Shown here: piece after piece, positions 15,952-23,579 of the stretch | Position numbering within the stretch: position 1 is the stretch's first letter | Layout: the number at the start of each line of letters is the position of its first letter | Assembly (NCBI RefSeq): GCF_042665195.1 | Contig: NZ_JBHTBW010000072.1 | Span: forward strand, 1-27,639 | From: Laceyella putida | Lineage (GTDB): Bacteria > Bacillota > Bacilli > Thermoactinomycetales > Thermoactinomycetaceae | DNA length: 27,639 nt | Direction of reading: 5' to 3' | Notes under the pieces: model-generated | What the model saw: the letters and a program-made list of their open reading frames with translations, nothing else | Told to the model about the DNA's origin: nothing | Database searches by the model: none | Translations under genes and position numbers: made by a program

Positions 15952-16052
15952 TATTGTTCACCCCCTCCTTCCATCCAGTTGCACCAGTGCGCAAAGCCAT
16001 AAAAGAGCGCAAACGAGGCGATTAACAAAACAACCATTGCGATATCAAGCAT
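15951..16052 (-). CDS. Small membrane peptide at the head of kdp
   Basis: A 33-aa ORF, MLDIAMVVLLIASFALFYGF then AHWCNWMEGGGEQ: one transmembrane helix ending in a Trp/Cys-rich interface (HWCNW). ATG 16052 follows AAAAAAGGAGAGATCACC. Its stop overlaps the kdpF GTG. Similar tiny membrane ORFs often precede kdpF in other genomes, so it is likely a genuine but rarely annotated accessory peptide of the Kdp complex; the role is not known. Confidence 0.75.
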   Translation of the reverse strand: MLDIAMVVLLIASFALFYGFAHWCNWMEGGGEQ

Positions 16053-16156
16053 GGTGATCTCTCCTTTTTTAATTAGAATGTGCAACAAAGGGCATTTTTA
16101 CCAATTTGCCAGACCGAATTTAAAAGGAATATAGAAGCAACAGAATATGAAAAGGC

Positions 16157-16555
16157 TTATTCTGTTGCTTCATCAAGGATATAAACGAGGCGTATTTTTT
16201 CATCAAAAGGATGAAAGTCAAAAGCCAATAATTGAATCCGGGTATGCAGGATCTGTTCCAGTTCGCATTCCAGCCTTTCTTGACCCTGTTCAAACAGCTT
16301 GCGGCGGATTTCCCTTACATGGGTCCCTTTTAGGTCGAATTGAAGCACATTTTGTTCCAATGTTGTCAAGATTCCGTTTAGTTCGATGATGAGTAAGTCG
16401 TCTGAGTGCAGCGAAACCCTGACATGCTTTGCTGATTTCCCTGTCATCCTTTTTTGGTGTGTTCGAAATAGGTTAACAAGCTCTCTCTTCATCCCCCTCA
16501 CGATTTGCCCATACGCATCCCCAAATGATGGTTGAACCAAGCGGTTTTTAAGCAT
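16157..16555 (-). CDS. MpsC-like protein (DUF2294) leading the kdp operon
   Basis: A 132-aa cytoplasmic protein. The fold pattern SAKHVRVSLHSDDLLIIELN, GILTTLEQNVLQFD and VREIRRKLFEQGQERLECEL matches DUF2294, now linked by name to the Na+-translocating membrane-potential system (MpsC). Known Mps systems have MpsA and MpsB partners; neither is here. It lies between a c-di-AMP riboswitch with its terminator and the kdp genes, so it probably belongs to the same riboswitch-controlled transcript. ATG 16555 follows the terminator U-run almost directly (TTTTTTAATG) with no Shine-Dalgarno site, so either the start is unusual or initiation uses TTG five codons on. Confidence 0.75.
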   Translation of the reverse strand: MLKNRLVQPSFGDAYGQIVRGMKRELVNLFRTHQKRMTGKSAKHVRVSLHSDDLLIIELNGILTTLEQNVLQFDLKGTHVREIRRKLFEQGQERLECELEQILHTRIQLLAFDFHPFDEKIRLVYILDEATE

Positions 16556-16556
16556 T

Positions 16557-16590
16557 AAAAAACCAACAGGTGGTTATCCTGTTGGTTTTT
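16557..16590 (-). terminator. Riboswitch expression platform: intrinsic terminator
   Basis: Read on the minus strand: stem AACCAACAGG / CCTGTTGGTT (10 bp perfect) and a run of six T ending two bases before the MpsC-like ATG. It follows the riboswitch aptamer by about 30 bases, so ligand-induced termination would block the MpsC-like gene and kdp downstream. Confidence 0.85.
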
Positions 16591-16612
16591 GCGCAACAAA
16601 AATAACCCCCCC

Positions 16613-16770
16613 CTCATCACGCTTACGAGGTTAGCTGTCGGATTCGGGTGTTGAGAGTCACCCTACTCATGCCGGTGTCTACGAACCTTGCATGAGATTC
16701 ACCCCATGTGGAAGAAATCATTCGCCTCCACGATTGGTTCCCCCGTTCCATGACCAGGATTCAGCGATCA
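16613..16770 (-). promoter_or_regulatory. c-di-AMP (ydaO/yuaA) riboswitch upstream of kdp
   Basis: Minus-strand aptamer with all the recognised blocks in order: ATCGCTGAATCCTGGTCATG, GAACGGGGGAACCA, CATGGGGTGAATCTCATG, GTAGGGTGAC, and the near-invariant 3' end CGACAGCTAACCTCGTAAGC. In ydaO-class RNAs c-di-AMP binding favours the terminator, so expression is off when c-di-AMP (and K+) is high. That logic suits an operon for high-affinity K+ import. Recognition is by consensus; I did not fold it computationally. Confidence 0.9.
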
Positions 16771-16801
16771 TTGGGATTGCATTTCGTATGAAGTTGAAGT
16801 T

Positions 16802-16830
16802 ATCTTACTCCTTTGGAAAACAAATGTAAA
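16802..16830 (-). promoter_or_regulatory. Candidate promoter of the riboswitch-kdp transcript
   Basis: On the minus strand: -35 TTTACA (16830-16825), a 17-bp spacer and -10 TAAGAT (16807-16802), about 35 bases before the aptamer. The context AAGGAGTAAGAT also occurs, facing the other way, before the second riboswitch at 17022-17033. Confidence 0.6.
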
Positions 16831-17021
16831 TCTTTGATTTAACCTAATTAAGGTCGATTTTGGTAAGTCAAAGAAAATGTAAGCGCTTAAATCGAGTTGT
16901 TTCTTATCCAATCTCTTATTTTCATTGGCTTGATAGGCTAGTTATTTTCTTGCCTTAATAACGAATTAATCTCAAAAATAAAATGTTCTTTTGAGAAAAA
17001 TAGCTTAAAAATATGCTTGTG

Positions 17022-17033
17022 TAGGAGTAAGAT
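17022..17033 (+). promoter_or_regulatory. Candidate promoter -10 region of the second riboswitch
   Basis: TAGGAGTAAGAT on the plus strand, with -10 TAAGAT at 17028-17033, about 25 bases before the aptamer. A 17-bp spacing places only a weak -35 (TTAAAA). The identical GGAGTAAGAT core in the divergent kdp promoter suggests both were built from one duplicated leader. Confidence 0.45.
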
Positions 17034-17057
17034 ATGTTTAAAAGTAAATCATGGTCT

Positions 17058-17178
17058 ATTCGCTGAATCCGTCATGGAGCGGGGGAACCAACATTGTGGC
17101 GTCAAGCCACTTGGGGTGAATCCATCTAGGAAGGGCTACTCTTGAGGCCCGAACCCGACAGCTAACCTCGTAAGCGTT
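17058..17178 (+). promoter_or_regulatory. Second c-di-AMP (ydaO/yuaA) riboswitch, divergent
   Basis: Plus-strand aptamer with the same blocks as the kdp one: TTCGCTGAATCCGTCATG, GAGCGGGGGAACCAAC, CACTTGGGGTGAATCC, GGAAGGGCTACTC, GCCCGAACCCGACAGC and TAACCTCGTAAGCG. It is shorter because one variable arm is reduced. It is followed by a terminator at 17208-17237 and then the remnant of an amino-acid permease. c-di-AMP riboswitches are known in front of K+ and amino-acid/osmolyte transporters, so the gene-element pairing makes sense even though the gene is now broken. Confidence 0.9.
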
Positions 17179-17207
17179 TTGGGAGGGTGAACCAATGGTG
17201 ATTTTTC

Positions 17208-17237
17208 GGAACACTGGGTAACCCCGGTGGTTTTTTA
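17208..17237 (+). terminator. Terminator of the second riboswitch
   Basis: Stem CACTGGG / CCCGGTG with a TAAC loop followed by GTTTTTT, 30 bases past the aptamer. This is the expression platform for the downstream permease. Confidence 0.85.
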
Positions 17238-17288
17238 TGCCTTTTTACAGGATGATTCACTATTTAAGATGTAAAAAGGGAGAAATGC

Positions 17289-17500
17289 ATGAAAGAGATA
17301 CCAGTGAGATCAATGCCTATCCTGTTTAAAGACGGTAGGAACATACAGGGAGCGGGATTGCAACGGAATTTTTCCCTGCGCCATTTAACGATGATATCCA
17401 TTAGCGGGAGTATCGGTACGGGGTTGTTTTGTCAGCGGAAGTTCGATCCATACGGTGGGACCGAGTGGGGCGTTGGTTGCGTATGCCTTGATTGCAGCGC
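17289..17500 (+). pseudogene. 5' remnant of an APC-family amino-acid permease
   Basis: ATG 17289, behind AAAAAGGGAGAAATGC, encodes LQRNFSLRHLTMISISGSIG then TGLF, the classic first helix of LysP/GABA-permease-type transporters (APC superfamily). One extra T in the TTTT at 17427-17430 shifts the frame. Reading on in the corrected frame gives VSGSSIHTVGPSGALVAYAL then IA, the expected continuation. After about 17500 the sequence becomes the 3' end of an unrelated TetR gene, so roughly 400 codons are missing. The gene is dead even though its riboswitch and terminator remain intact. Confidence 0.8.
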
Positions 17501-17665
17501 GGTCTCATCAAGTCAGAAATAGATACCGACCTGGTCGTTGATATGATTTATACACTTGCCATGCAGTTAGTGAAGGAATATTACCGGACCGGATCGGACG
17601 AGAATATGCTTAAAAAGGCTAGCGATATCCTCAAAATCATTAAGGAAGGAATCGCAAGTGTTTAA
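17501..17665 (+). pseudogene. 3' remnant of a TetR/AcrR regulator
   Basis: An open frame joined directly to the permease remnant reads RGLIKSEIDTDLVVDMIYTL, AMQLVKEYYRTGSDENML and KKASDILKIIKEGIASV before TAA 17663-17665. The pattern 'G-x-I-K-x-E-I-D-T-D-L' followed by helices is the C-terminal ligand domain end of TetR-family repressors. The DNA-binding N-terminus is absent. It probably once stood before rph, either as its regulator or as a neighbour. Confidence 0.65.
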
Positions 17666-17736
17666 GGTAAAAACCTGGGATAACTATCTCCAAAGAAATA
17701 AGAGAAGCTTGAATTTATTATAGAGGGGATATATGT

Positions 17737-20360
17737 ATGACTTCATATGTGCTTGGTTTTCAGGAGATCGACAAAACAAAGCTCATGGCAGTCGGGGGAA
17801 AGGGTTTAAACTTGGGGGAACTATCAAGGATTGAGGAAATACGGGTACCAGAGGGTTTTTGTGTCACCACCGAGGCTTATAAAAGAACCATCGGACGTAA
17901 CAGAGAGTTTAACGCATTACTGGATCAACTCGCACTGCTAAGAGTGGAAGACAGGGAAGAAATCAGTAAAATCAGCAGAAAGATTCGCAGGGTTGTCGAA
18001 GAAGTGGAAATCGACCCGGACATCGAAGAAGAGATCATTCGTTATCTCTCAGAGCTTGGCGAGAGGCAGGCTTATGCCGTACGTTCCAGTGCCACGGCCG
18101 AGGATTTATCACTTGCTTCCTTTGCGGGCCAGCAGGATACGTATTTGAACATCATGGGAAAAGAGGAGATCCTGCAACATATCAGCAAGTGCTGGGCTTC
18201 ACTGTTTACAGACCGGGCGGTGATCTACCGCATACAAAATGGATTCGACCACCGCAAGGTCTATTTATCTGTCGTGATCCAGCGGATGATTTTCCCACAG
18301 GCTTCAGGGATTTTGTTTACGGCCGATCCCGTCACCTCCAACCGGAAGGTGCTGTCAATCGATGTAAGCTTTGGGCTTGGCGAAGCGCTTGTCTCCGGCT
18401 TGGTGAATGCAGATAACTATAAGGTGCGAGAGGGAAGAATTATTGAGAAGACAATCTCTACCAAGAAATTAGCCATTTATGCATTAAAAGAAGGCGGTAC
18501 GGAGGAACGGGAGGTCGAGCCCGATCGTCAGAATAGGCAGACGCTGACGGATGAGCAGATTTTGCAGCTGGAGCACATGGGTAGAAAGATCGAGGCCTAT
18601 TTTGCCTGCCCGCAGGACATCGAATGGTGCCTTTTTGAAGATGCGTTCTATATCGTGCAGAGTCGGCCTATCACTACCTTATATCCAACACCAGATGTGA
18701 ACGATGGGAAAACCCATGTGTTTATGTCATTCGGCCATCAGCAAATGATGACAGAAGCCATCAAACCATTGGGGTTGTCCTTCTTGAGGTTTTTATCTGA
18801 TGATGTCCCAATGCATAAAGCCGGTGGAAGGCTGTTGTCGATCTAACGCACGACCTGGCCTCGCCCATTGGCCGAAAGATCCTACTCAGCACTATGGGCA
18901 AGAACGACCCTCTGATGCAGAACGTCATCTCCAGTTTAATGAAGCGGAAGGATTTTATGAAATCATTGCCGCGCGGCAAGAGAGTTTTCGGCTTTGGCAG
19001 AGAGGGACTATCCTGGGCACTTCCTATTCAGGCGATAAAGATCTACCTGAAAAACGACGCAGTGATCATACAAAAGCTCATCTCCCTCAACGATGCGTCT
19101 ATAAGAGATCTGCAGCAAAGGATTGTAAACGTATCTGGAGATGAGCTGTTTGAATTTATTTTACAAGACCATAAGAAATTAAAAGAACTCATGTATGATT
19201 CAGTAAGCTTGGGAGCGATCATGGTTGGGATGCTTGCAGCGAACTGGATCAATAAAAAAATGGAAAAATGGTTGGGTGAAAAGAACGCGGCCGACACGCT
19301 TTCCCAATCGGTATCCAACAACGTTACATCTGAAATGGGTCTTGCGCTCTTGGATGTATCAGACGTGGTCCGGCAATATCCTGCGGTGATTGAATATTTT
19401 CATCATGCCAATGATGAGACCTTTTTTGAGGACCTAGCCAAACTGGAAGGCGGTCATGATGTCATCGACTCCATGCGGGCTTATCTTGAAAAATACGGCA
19501 TGCGTTGTTCCGGGGAGATCGACATCACCCGGACTCGTTGGAGCGAACAGCCGACCGCACTCATCCCCATGATCCTCAGCAATATCAAGAATTTTGAACC
19601 CAATGCGCGCAGCATCAAATTTGAGCAGGGAAGGCTGGAAGCAGAGCAGAAGGAGCGGGATCTTTTAAGACGCTTGGAGCTATTGCCCGGTGGCAAACAA
19701 AAGGCAAAAAAGACAAAGAAGATGATCAGTGTTTTGCGCAATTTTATCGGCTATCGGGAATATCCCAAGTACGCCTTCATTAGACGTTACTACATTTATA
19801 AGCAGGCCCTGCTGAAGGAGGCCGCTGTACTGGTGCAAAAGGGCGTTATCCAGGAGAAGGAGGACATCTATTATCTATCCTTTGAGGAACTCCGGGAGGT
19901 TGTTCGCACAAACCGGCTGGATTACAGTATCATAACCGAGAGAAAAGAGGAGTACGGGGTCTATGAGAAGTTGACACCGCCGCGGCTGATGACGTCCGAG
20001 GGCGAGGTTATATTCGGCGAATACAACACCGACAATATTCCCCAAGGTGCCTTGGTGGGCATACCCGTTTCATCCGGCATTATCGAGGGCCGCGCACGTG
20101 TCGTTTTAAAGATGGAGGACGCCAACATAAAGGATGGCGATATCCTGGTAACTACATTCACTGATCCCAGCTGGACGCCGCTGTTTGTATCCGTCAAAGG
20201 CTTGGTGACGGAAGTAGGAGGGCTTATGACCCATGGATCCGTCATTGCGCGCGAATACGGTCTTCCGGCGGTTGTAGGTGTGGAAAACGCCACAAAGCTG
20301 ATCAAAGACGGACAGCGGATCCGGGTGAACGGAACGGAAGGGTATATAGAAATGCTGTGA
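17737..20360 (+). pseudogene. rph: Rifampin phosphotransferase, one-base frameshift
   Basis: RPH inactivates rifamycins by ATP-dependent phosphorylation and is built as ATP-binding domain, rifampin-binding domain and a PEP-synthase-like His domain. The first frame (17737-18846) covers the ATP-grasp part (VGGKGLNLGEL, YAVRSSATAEDLSLASFAGQ, GILFTADPVTSN, CPQDIEWCLFEDAFYIVQSR). At about 18835 GGRLLSI-stop should read GGRLF-VDLTHDLASPIGRK; restoring one T (CTGTT to CTGTTT) opens the second frame to 20360. That frame ends with the His-domain motif GGLMTHGSVIAREYGLPAVV and GTEGYIEML. The repaired product would be about 874 residues, normal for RPH. As read, the ATP and His domains are separated and the enzyme should not work. 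ATG 17737 follows a GAGGGGATATAT site. Confidence 0.85.
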
Positions 20361-20395
20361 CTTTTGTAGTCTCGCCATCAGATTTTCAGGAAAAA

Positions 20396-20440
20396 TAAAA
20401 TTACCGACTCCTTAACGTACAAGGAGTCGGTAATTTGTGT
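20396..20440. terminator. Strong bidirectional terminator
   Basis: A perfect 16-bp stem, AAATTACCGACTCCTT / AAGGAGTCGGTAATTT, with a 7-base loop. On the minus strand the tail is TTTTATTTTT; on the plus strand it is TTTGTGT. It separates rph (plus) from the convergent NhaD-type operon (minus). Confidence 0.9.
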
Positions 20441-20593
20441 CTAAAATATGTCTAAACATACGATTTTCTCGAAATGATACGGTAACCCTATCGCCATCAA
20501 GCTAAGCCTTGTTAATTAAGTGAGAGTCGTTGTCTTTGTGATTAAATACCATCTGTCTCAAAAAAGTAGGCATAACAAACAAGCTTGAATTAA

Positions 20594-20622
20594 GCGAGAA
20601 CACACAATGGGACTGTTCTCGC
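20594..20622 (-). terminator. Hairpin after the NhaD-type operon
   Basis: Perfect stem GCGAGAACA / TGTTCTCGC with an 11-base loop, 20 bases past the stop of the minus-strand 94-aa gene. No good U-tract follows, so it may be a stabiliser ahead of the stronger terminator at 20396. Confidence 0.5.
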
Positions 20623-20641
20623 TCTTTGTGGTTGCCGATAC

Positions 20642-20926
20642 CTAAGCCGTCCATTCCACCCTTTTCAATAGTCGAAACTTCATCAACGCCAGCACAAAAT
20701 CGACGTAATAATCCCGGCGCACGATGACTCGGAATTCGTGGTCAACATGGGTGTAAAACAGCACATCCGTGTGCACGTCATTCTCCTCAAACATCTTCTG
20801 CACCTGTTTCATGGCATCAATTGTATCGGGGGTTCCATTGATGAATTGAATGTTGAACTCCACATCATTGCCATTGACTGTTTCTTGTATCTTTATCATG
20901 TCTTTATCATATTGGTAGAACAGCAT
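20642..20926 (-). CDS. Conserved-looking small soluble protein, unknown function
   Basis: A 94-aa acidic protein: MLFYQYDKDMIKIQETVNGN, then DVEFNIQFINGTPDTIDAMK, and a C-terminus with HEFRVIVRRDYYVDFVLALM. No signal or membrane helix; predicted alpha/beta. ATG 20926 follows CAAAGGAGAGCGTAACTC. It lies 18 bases downstream of the NhaD-type transporter gene in the same direction, so it is probably co-expressed and may be a partner or regulator of the transporter. Family not recognised. Confidence 0.7.
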   Translation of the reverse strand: MLFYQYDKDMIKIQETVNGNDVEFNIQFINGTPDTIDAMKQVQKMFEENDVHTDVLFYTHVDHEFRVIVRRDYYVDFVLALMKFRLLKRVEWTA

Positions 20927-20944
20927 GAGTTACGCTCTCCTTTG

Positions 20945-22225
20945 TTATATCAAATATCGCAAATACACATACACACTGGCCATAACCACGGATAGCAACA
21001 TCAGAGGAAATCCATATTTCAAATACTGGACAAACGTGATTGGATGCCCTTCTTTGCCTGACATCCCAGCTACAATCAGATTGGCGCTCGCCCCGATCAA
21101 CGACCCGTTTCCTCCCAAACAGGCTCCCAGCGCAAGACTCCACCACAATGGTTCCAAATTGCTGATTCCCATCTGCCCCATCTCTTGTATCATGGGGATC
21201 ATCGTTGCGACAAATGGAATATTGTCAAGGAAAGCAGACGCGATCGCACTGAGCCACAATATCAACATGGAAGTGATGACGATATTGCCTTCAGTTAGTT
21301 CCATCGCTTGTTCCGCCAATTGGGCGATCACCCCCGTTTCGATCAGGCCGGAGACGAGGACAAACAAACCGATGAAGAAAAAGATCGTCATCCACTCCAC
21401 CTTGGCAAACGCTTCTTCCATCGTATGCTCCCCGGTCAACAGGAGCAAAAGAAAGGCACCCGCCAAAGCTACCGTTGCAGACTCAAGATGGAGCAACTGA
21501 TGCAAGAAAAATCCAAGAATGGTCAGTCCCAACACGGTTAAGCATTTGCGGAGCAGTTTGTGGTCGGTGATCACTTCTTTTTCATCCATTTTCATCACGC
21601 TGTTTTTCAGTTCGGCAGTCGTTTGAATCTGCTTGCGAAACAGCAGAAGGAACAGCGGCACATATACCGCCATAATCAAGATTGCGATCGGAGCCAAATT
21701 GACAATAAAAGACATAAAGGTCAGCTCTTTCACCGCGCTCCCAATCATGATGTTGGGCGGATCGCCAATCAGCGTCGCCGTGCCCCCCACGTTGGAAGCG
21801 ATGATCTGCGTGATTAAAAACGGAATCGGGGAGACCTGAAGTTGGCGTGTAATGCTGAAGGTGATAGGAACCATGAGAAGAACGGTTGTGACATTGTCCA
21901 AAAACGCCGATCCAACCGCTGTGATCAATGACAGAGATATCAGGATGCGAACCGGATTGCCTTTCGCTTGTTTGGCTGCCACCACGGAAATATACTTAAA
22001 CAATCCCGTGTCCGCAGTGATGTTCACAATTATCATCATGCCGACAAGAAGGCCCAGCGTATTGAAATCAATATGGTGAATGGCGGTCTCCTGGTTGACA
22101 ATGCCTAGCGTCACCATGAGTCCTCCGCCAATCATGGCGACAATGGTGCGATGAATTTTCTCAGAAATGATCAACGCATAAATAATGAGGAAAATACCGA
22201 TTGCCCAAATTGCTTGTTGTTCCAT
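20945..22225 (-). CDS. ArsB/NhaD-family ion transporter
   Basis: A 426-aa membrane protein with about 11-12 helices of the ion-transporter superfamily (ArsB, NhaD, CitM). The two inverted halves each carry the same signature: AVGSAFLDNVTTVLLMVPI (about 105-123) and AIASAFLDNIPFVATMIPMI (about 330-349), plus GGTATLIGDPPNIMIGSA and GGNGSLIGASANLIVAG. It exchanges ions such as Na+/H+ or an oxyanion; the substrate cannot be told from sequence by eye. I chose ATG 22225 behind TCAGGAGGCTACTT; an in-frame ATG at 22252 adds nine residues without a site. Confidence 0.9.
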   Translation of the reverse strand: MEQQAIWAIGIFLIIYALIISEKIHRTIVAMIGGGLMVTLGIVNQETAIHHIDFNTLGLLVGMMIIVNITADTGLFKYISVVAAKQAKGNPVRILISLSLITAVGSAFLDNVTTVLLMVPITFSITRQLQVSPIPFLITQIIASNVGGTATLIGDPPNIMIGSAVKELTFMSFIVNLAPIAILIMAVYVPLFLLLFRKQIQTTAELKNSVMKMDEKEVITDHKLLRKCLTVLGLTILGFFLHQLLHLESATVALAGAFLLLLLTGEHTMEEAFAKVEWMTIFFFIGLFVLVSGLIETGVIAQLAEQAMELTEGNIVITSMLILWLSAIASAFLDNIPFVATMIPMIQEMGQMGISNLEPLWWSLALGACLGGNGSLIGASANLIVAGMSGKEGHPITFVQYLKYGFPLMLLSVVMASVYVYLRYLI

Positions 22226-22360
22226 AAGTAGCCTCCTGAATTTAATTGACATTTTTATTTATATCCACAAAAAATGTGGTTATAGGAAAATAACTTGAAA
22301 TGCGAAAAACTTTTCAGCAACAAACTTTATCTCTTCACCGAGATAAAGAAAAATGCAAAA

Positions 22361-22385
22361 GGAGACTGCTAAGTGGCAGTCTCCT
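22361..22385 (-). terminator. Intrinsic terminator-like hairpin
   Basis: Stem GGAGACTGC / GCAGTCTCC with a short loop. Read on the minus strand it is followed by TTTTGCATTTTT, a fair U-tract. No confirmed minus-strand gene lies just upstream, apart from the 31-codon hydrophobic frame at 22607-22512. It could also act as an attenuator for the NhaD-type operon. Confidence 0.55.
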
Positions 22386-22644
22386 CCCAATAATATGTAT
22401 TCAGTTATTGACCATTAATATTATATGTTTTTTAATGCAAAAGGTAAAGTGTTGATAAAAATTGTTATGAGAATGGCATTTTTTGGAAGTTGTTGGGAAG
22501 TTGTGTACAGGTTACAGTTTGTGAGCAATCGCCTTCAACACAAGAAGGATCAACAGCAGGTTAATAATGGCGTTAACATCCTGTATATTCCTTATGATAA
22601 AGTGCATAATAATAACAGAATGTTATATTGAAGCGTTTTTTAGG

Positions 22645-22669
22645 AGGAGCCTGTCACCGACAGGCTCCT
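22645..22669. terminator. Perfect 11-bp hairpin
   Basis: AGGAGCCTGTC-ACC-GACAGGCTCCT, flanked by TTTTTT on its left (22635-22641) and TTATGCCTTTTATT on its right. On the minus strand the A-run precedes rather than follows, so termination, if any, is on the plus strand with a weak tail. Confidence 0.5.
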
Positions 22670-22943
22670 TATGCCTTTTATTACCCAAACTCACAGAAGT
22701 GTAGGGATCCAACTGATGGATGATTTCTGGAGAACTTTTATAAGCTTTGGCGTTCCTTTTTCCGTTTCTCGTCATAAACGATATTAATGATCATAATGGT
22801 AAAAAAATAAGAACGGTAGGGACTTCGCTCTTACTTCGTTATTGGGCTTTAACCAATTAGAAATTGTAAGGTCCATTTGAACAGCCAGTTGAAATGGAAG
22901 ACATCGAAAGGCATTGAAAAAAACGAATAAGGAGAATAGAGAG

Positions 22944-23309
22944 ATGAAAATCAAAAATTTGTTTACATACCAAAAAATGATTTGCAAAGCTTTTAGCGAT
23001 TGCCAAACTCGACTACTTGAAACCAGATGTACTGATATTGAAGCATTTATAAATAGAAACATGATCATCATCATTTACAGAGTCACTTCGGTAAGTGAAG
23101 AAAAGCATTCTCGTTCTACAATTCGTGGAAGAAGAATAGACCGTATACTACACCAGATTAAACAAGATGAATATCACTCCTCTATGAAAGCAATCCTTTC
23201 TGAAATTACCGGTTATGATGTAGTATTTATTCAATCCAATATTCCAGTCAGTAATGAAGAACAAATAGAAATATACCGTATGGATGGGGAGATTTTGGCA
23301 CTCAATTAA
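22944..23309 (+). CDS. Second MpsC-like (DUF2294) protein, divergent
   Basis: A 121-aa protein whose core, CTDIEAFINRNMIIIIYRVT, then GRRIDRILHQIKQDEYHSSM and AILSEITGYDVVFIQSNIPV, follows the same strand-helix order as the 16157-16555 protein (LLIIELNGILTTLEQ, REIRRKLFEQGQERL, ELEQILHTRIQLLAFD). It is therefore likely DUF2294, though less conserved. ATG 22944 follows AAGGAGAATAGAGAG; the upstream in-frame ATG at 22914 has no site. It stands alone, with no mpsA or mpsB nearby, so its role is unclear. Confidence 0.6.
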   Translation: MKIKNLFTYQKMICKAFSDCQTRLLETRCTDIEAFINRNMIIIIYRVTSVSEEKHSRSTIRGRRIDRILHQIKQDEYHSSMKAILSEITGYDVVFIQSNIPVSNEEQIEIYRMDGEILALN

Positions 23310-23579
23310 AGGTATTTGGCGTTCCAATTTATCGGGGAGGGCAGGCTCCTTTCAGAGCCGTCTTAGTATTTAAATGGTAAGTGGCCTAGAACCAGCAACT
23401 GAATGACTGAACGCAATTTGCCTAAATAATGGAATAAGTTGAGCCGCTTTCTGTTAACGTGGCTCAAAAAACAGGGGATTGACGATGCACTCATCCAGCC
23501 TTATTGCAAGGTGAACAGTTTTGTTTCACCCTCCATCTTGGATCCATCCAATGATTCGTTCTTGTAACTTCCCTTGTAC
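23310..23579. other. Intergenic, convergent ends
   Basis: About 270 bp between the plus-strand MpsC-like gene and the minus-strand ABC operon. A short hairpin GGCTC-CTTTCA-GAGCC at 23344-23359 and the inverted repeat TTGAGCC-N15-GGCTCAA around 23440-23466 may end transcription, but neither has a clear U-tract. No gene or RNA seen. Confidence 0.4.

Larger units (their letters stand above)
22226..22943. other. Long non-coding stretch with two hairpins and micro-ORFs
   Basis: About 720 bp without a convincing gene. It is AT rich and contains hairpins at 22361-22385 and 22645-22669. Three small frames are present: a 68-codon plus-strand frame (22425-22631) without a binding site, a 31-codon minus-strand hydrophobic frame (22512-22607), and short remnants. 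The promoters of the minus-strand NhaD-type operon and of the plus-strand MpsC-like gene must also lie here; I could not place them confidently. Confidence 0.5.

Noticed and set aside
20453..20590. Possible third riboswitch near the NhaD-type operon
   Set aside because: It lacks the ydaO blocks (GGGGGAACC, GGGGTGAATC, CAGCTAACCTCG) and lies downstream, not upstream, of the operon.
22425..22631. 68-codon plus-strand ORF
   Set aside because: No ribosome binding site, no recognisable domain, and unusual composition; treated as part of the non-coding stretch.
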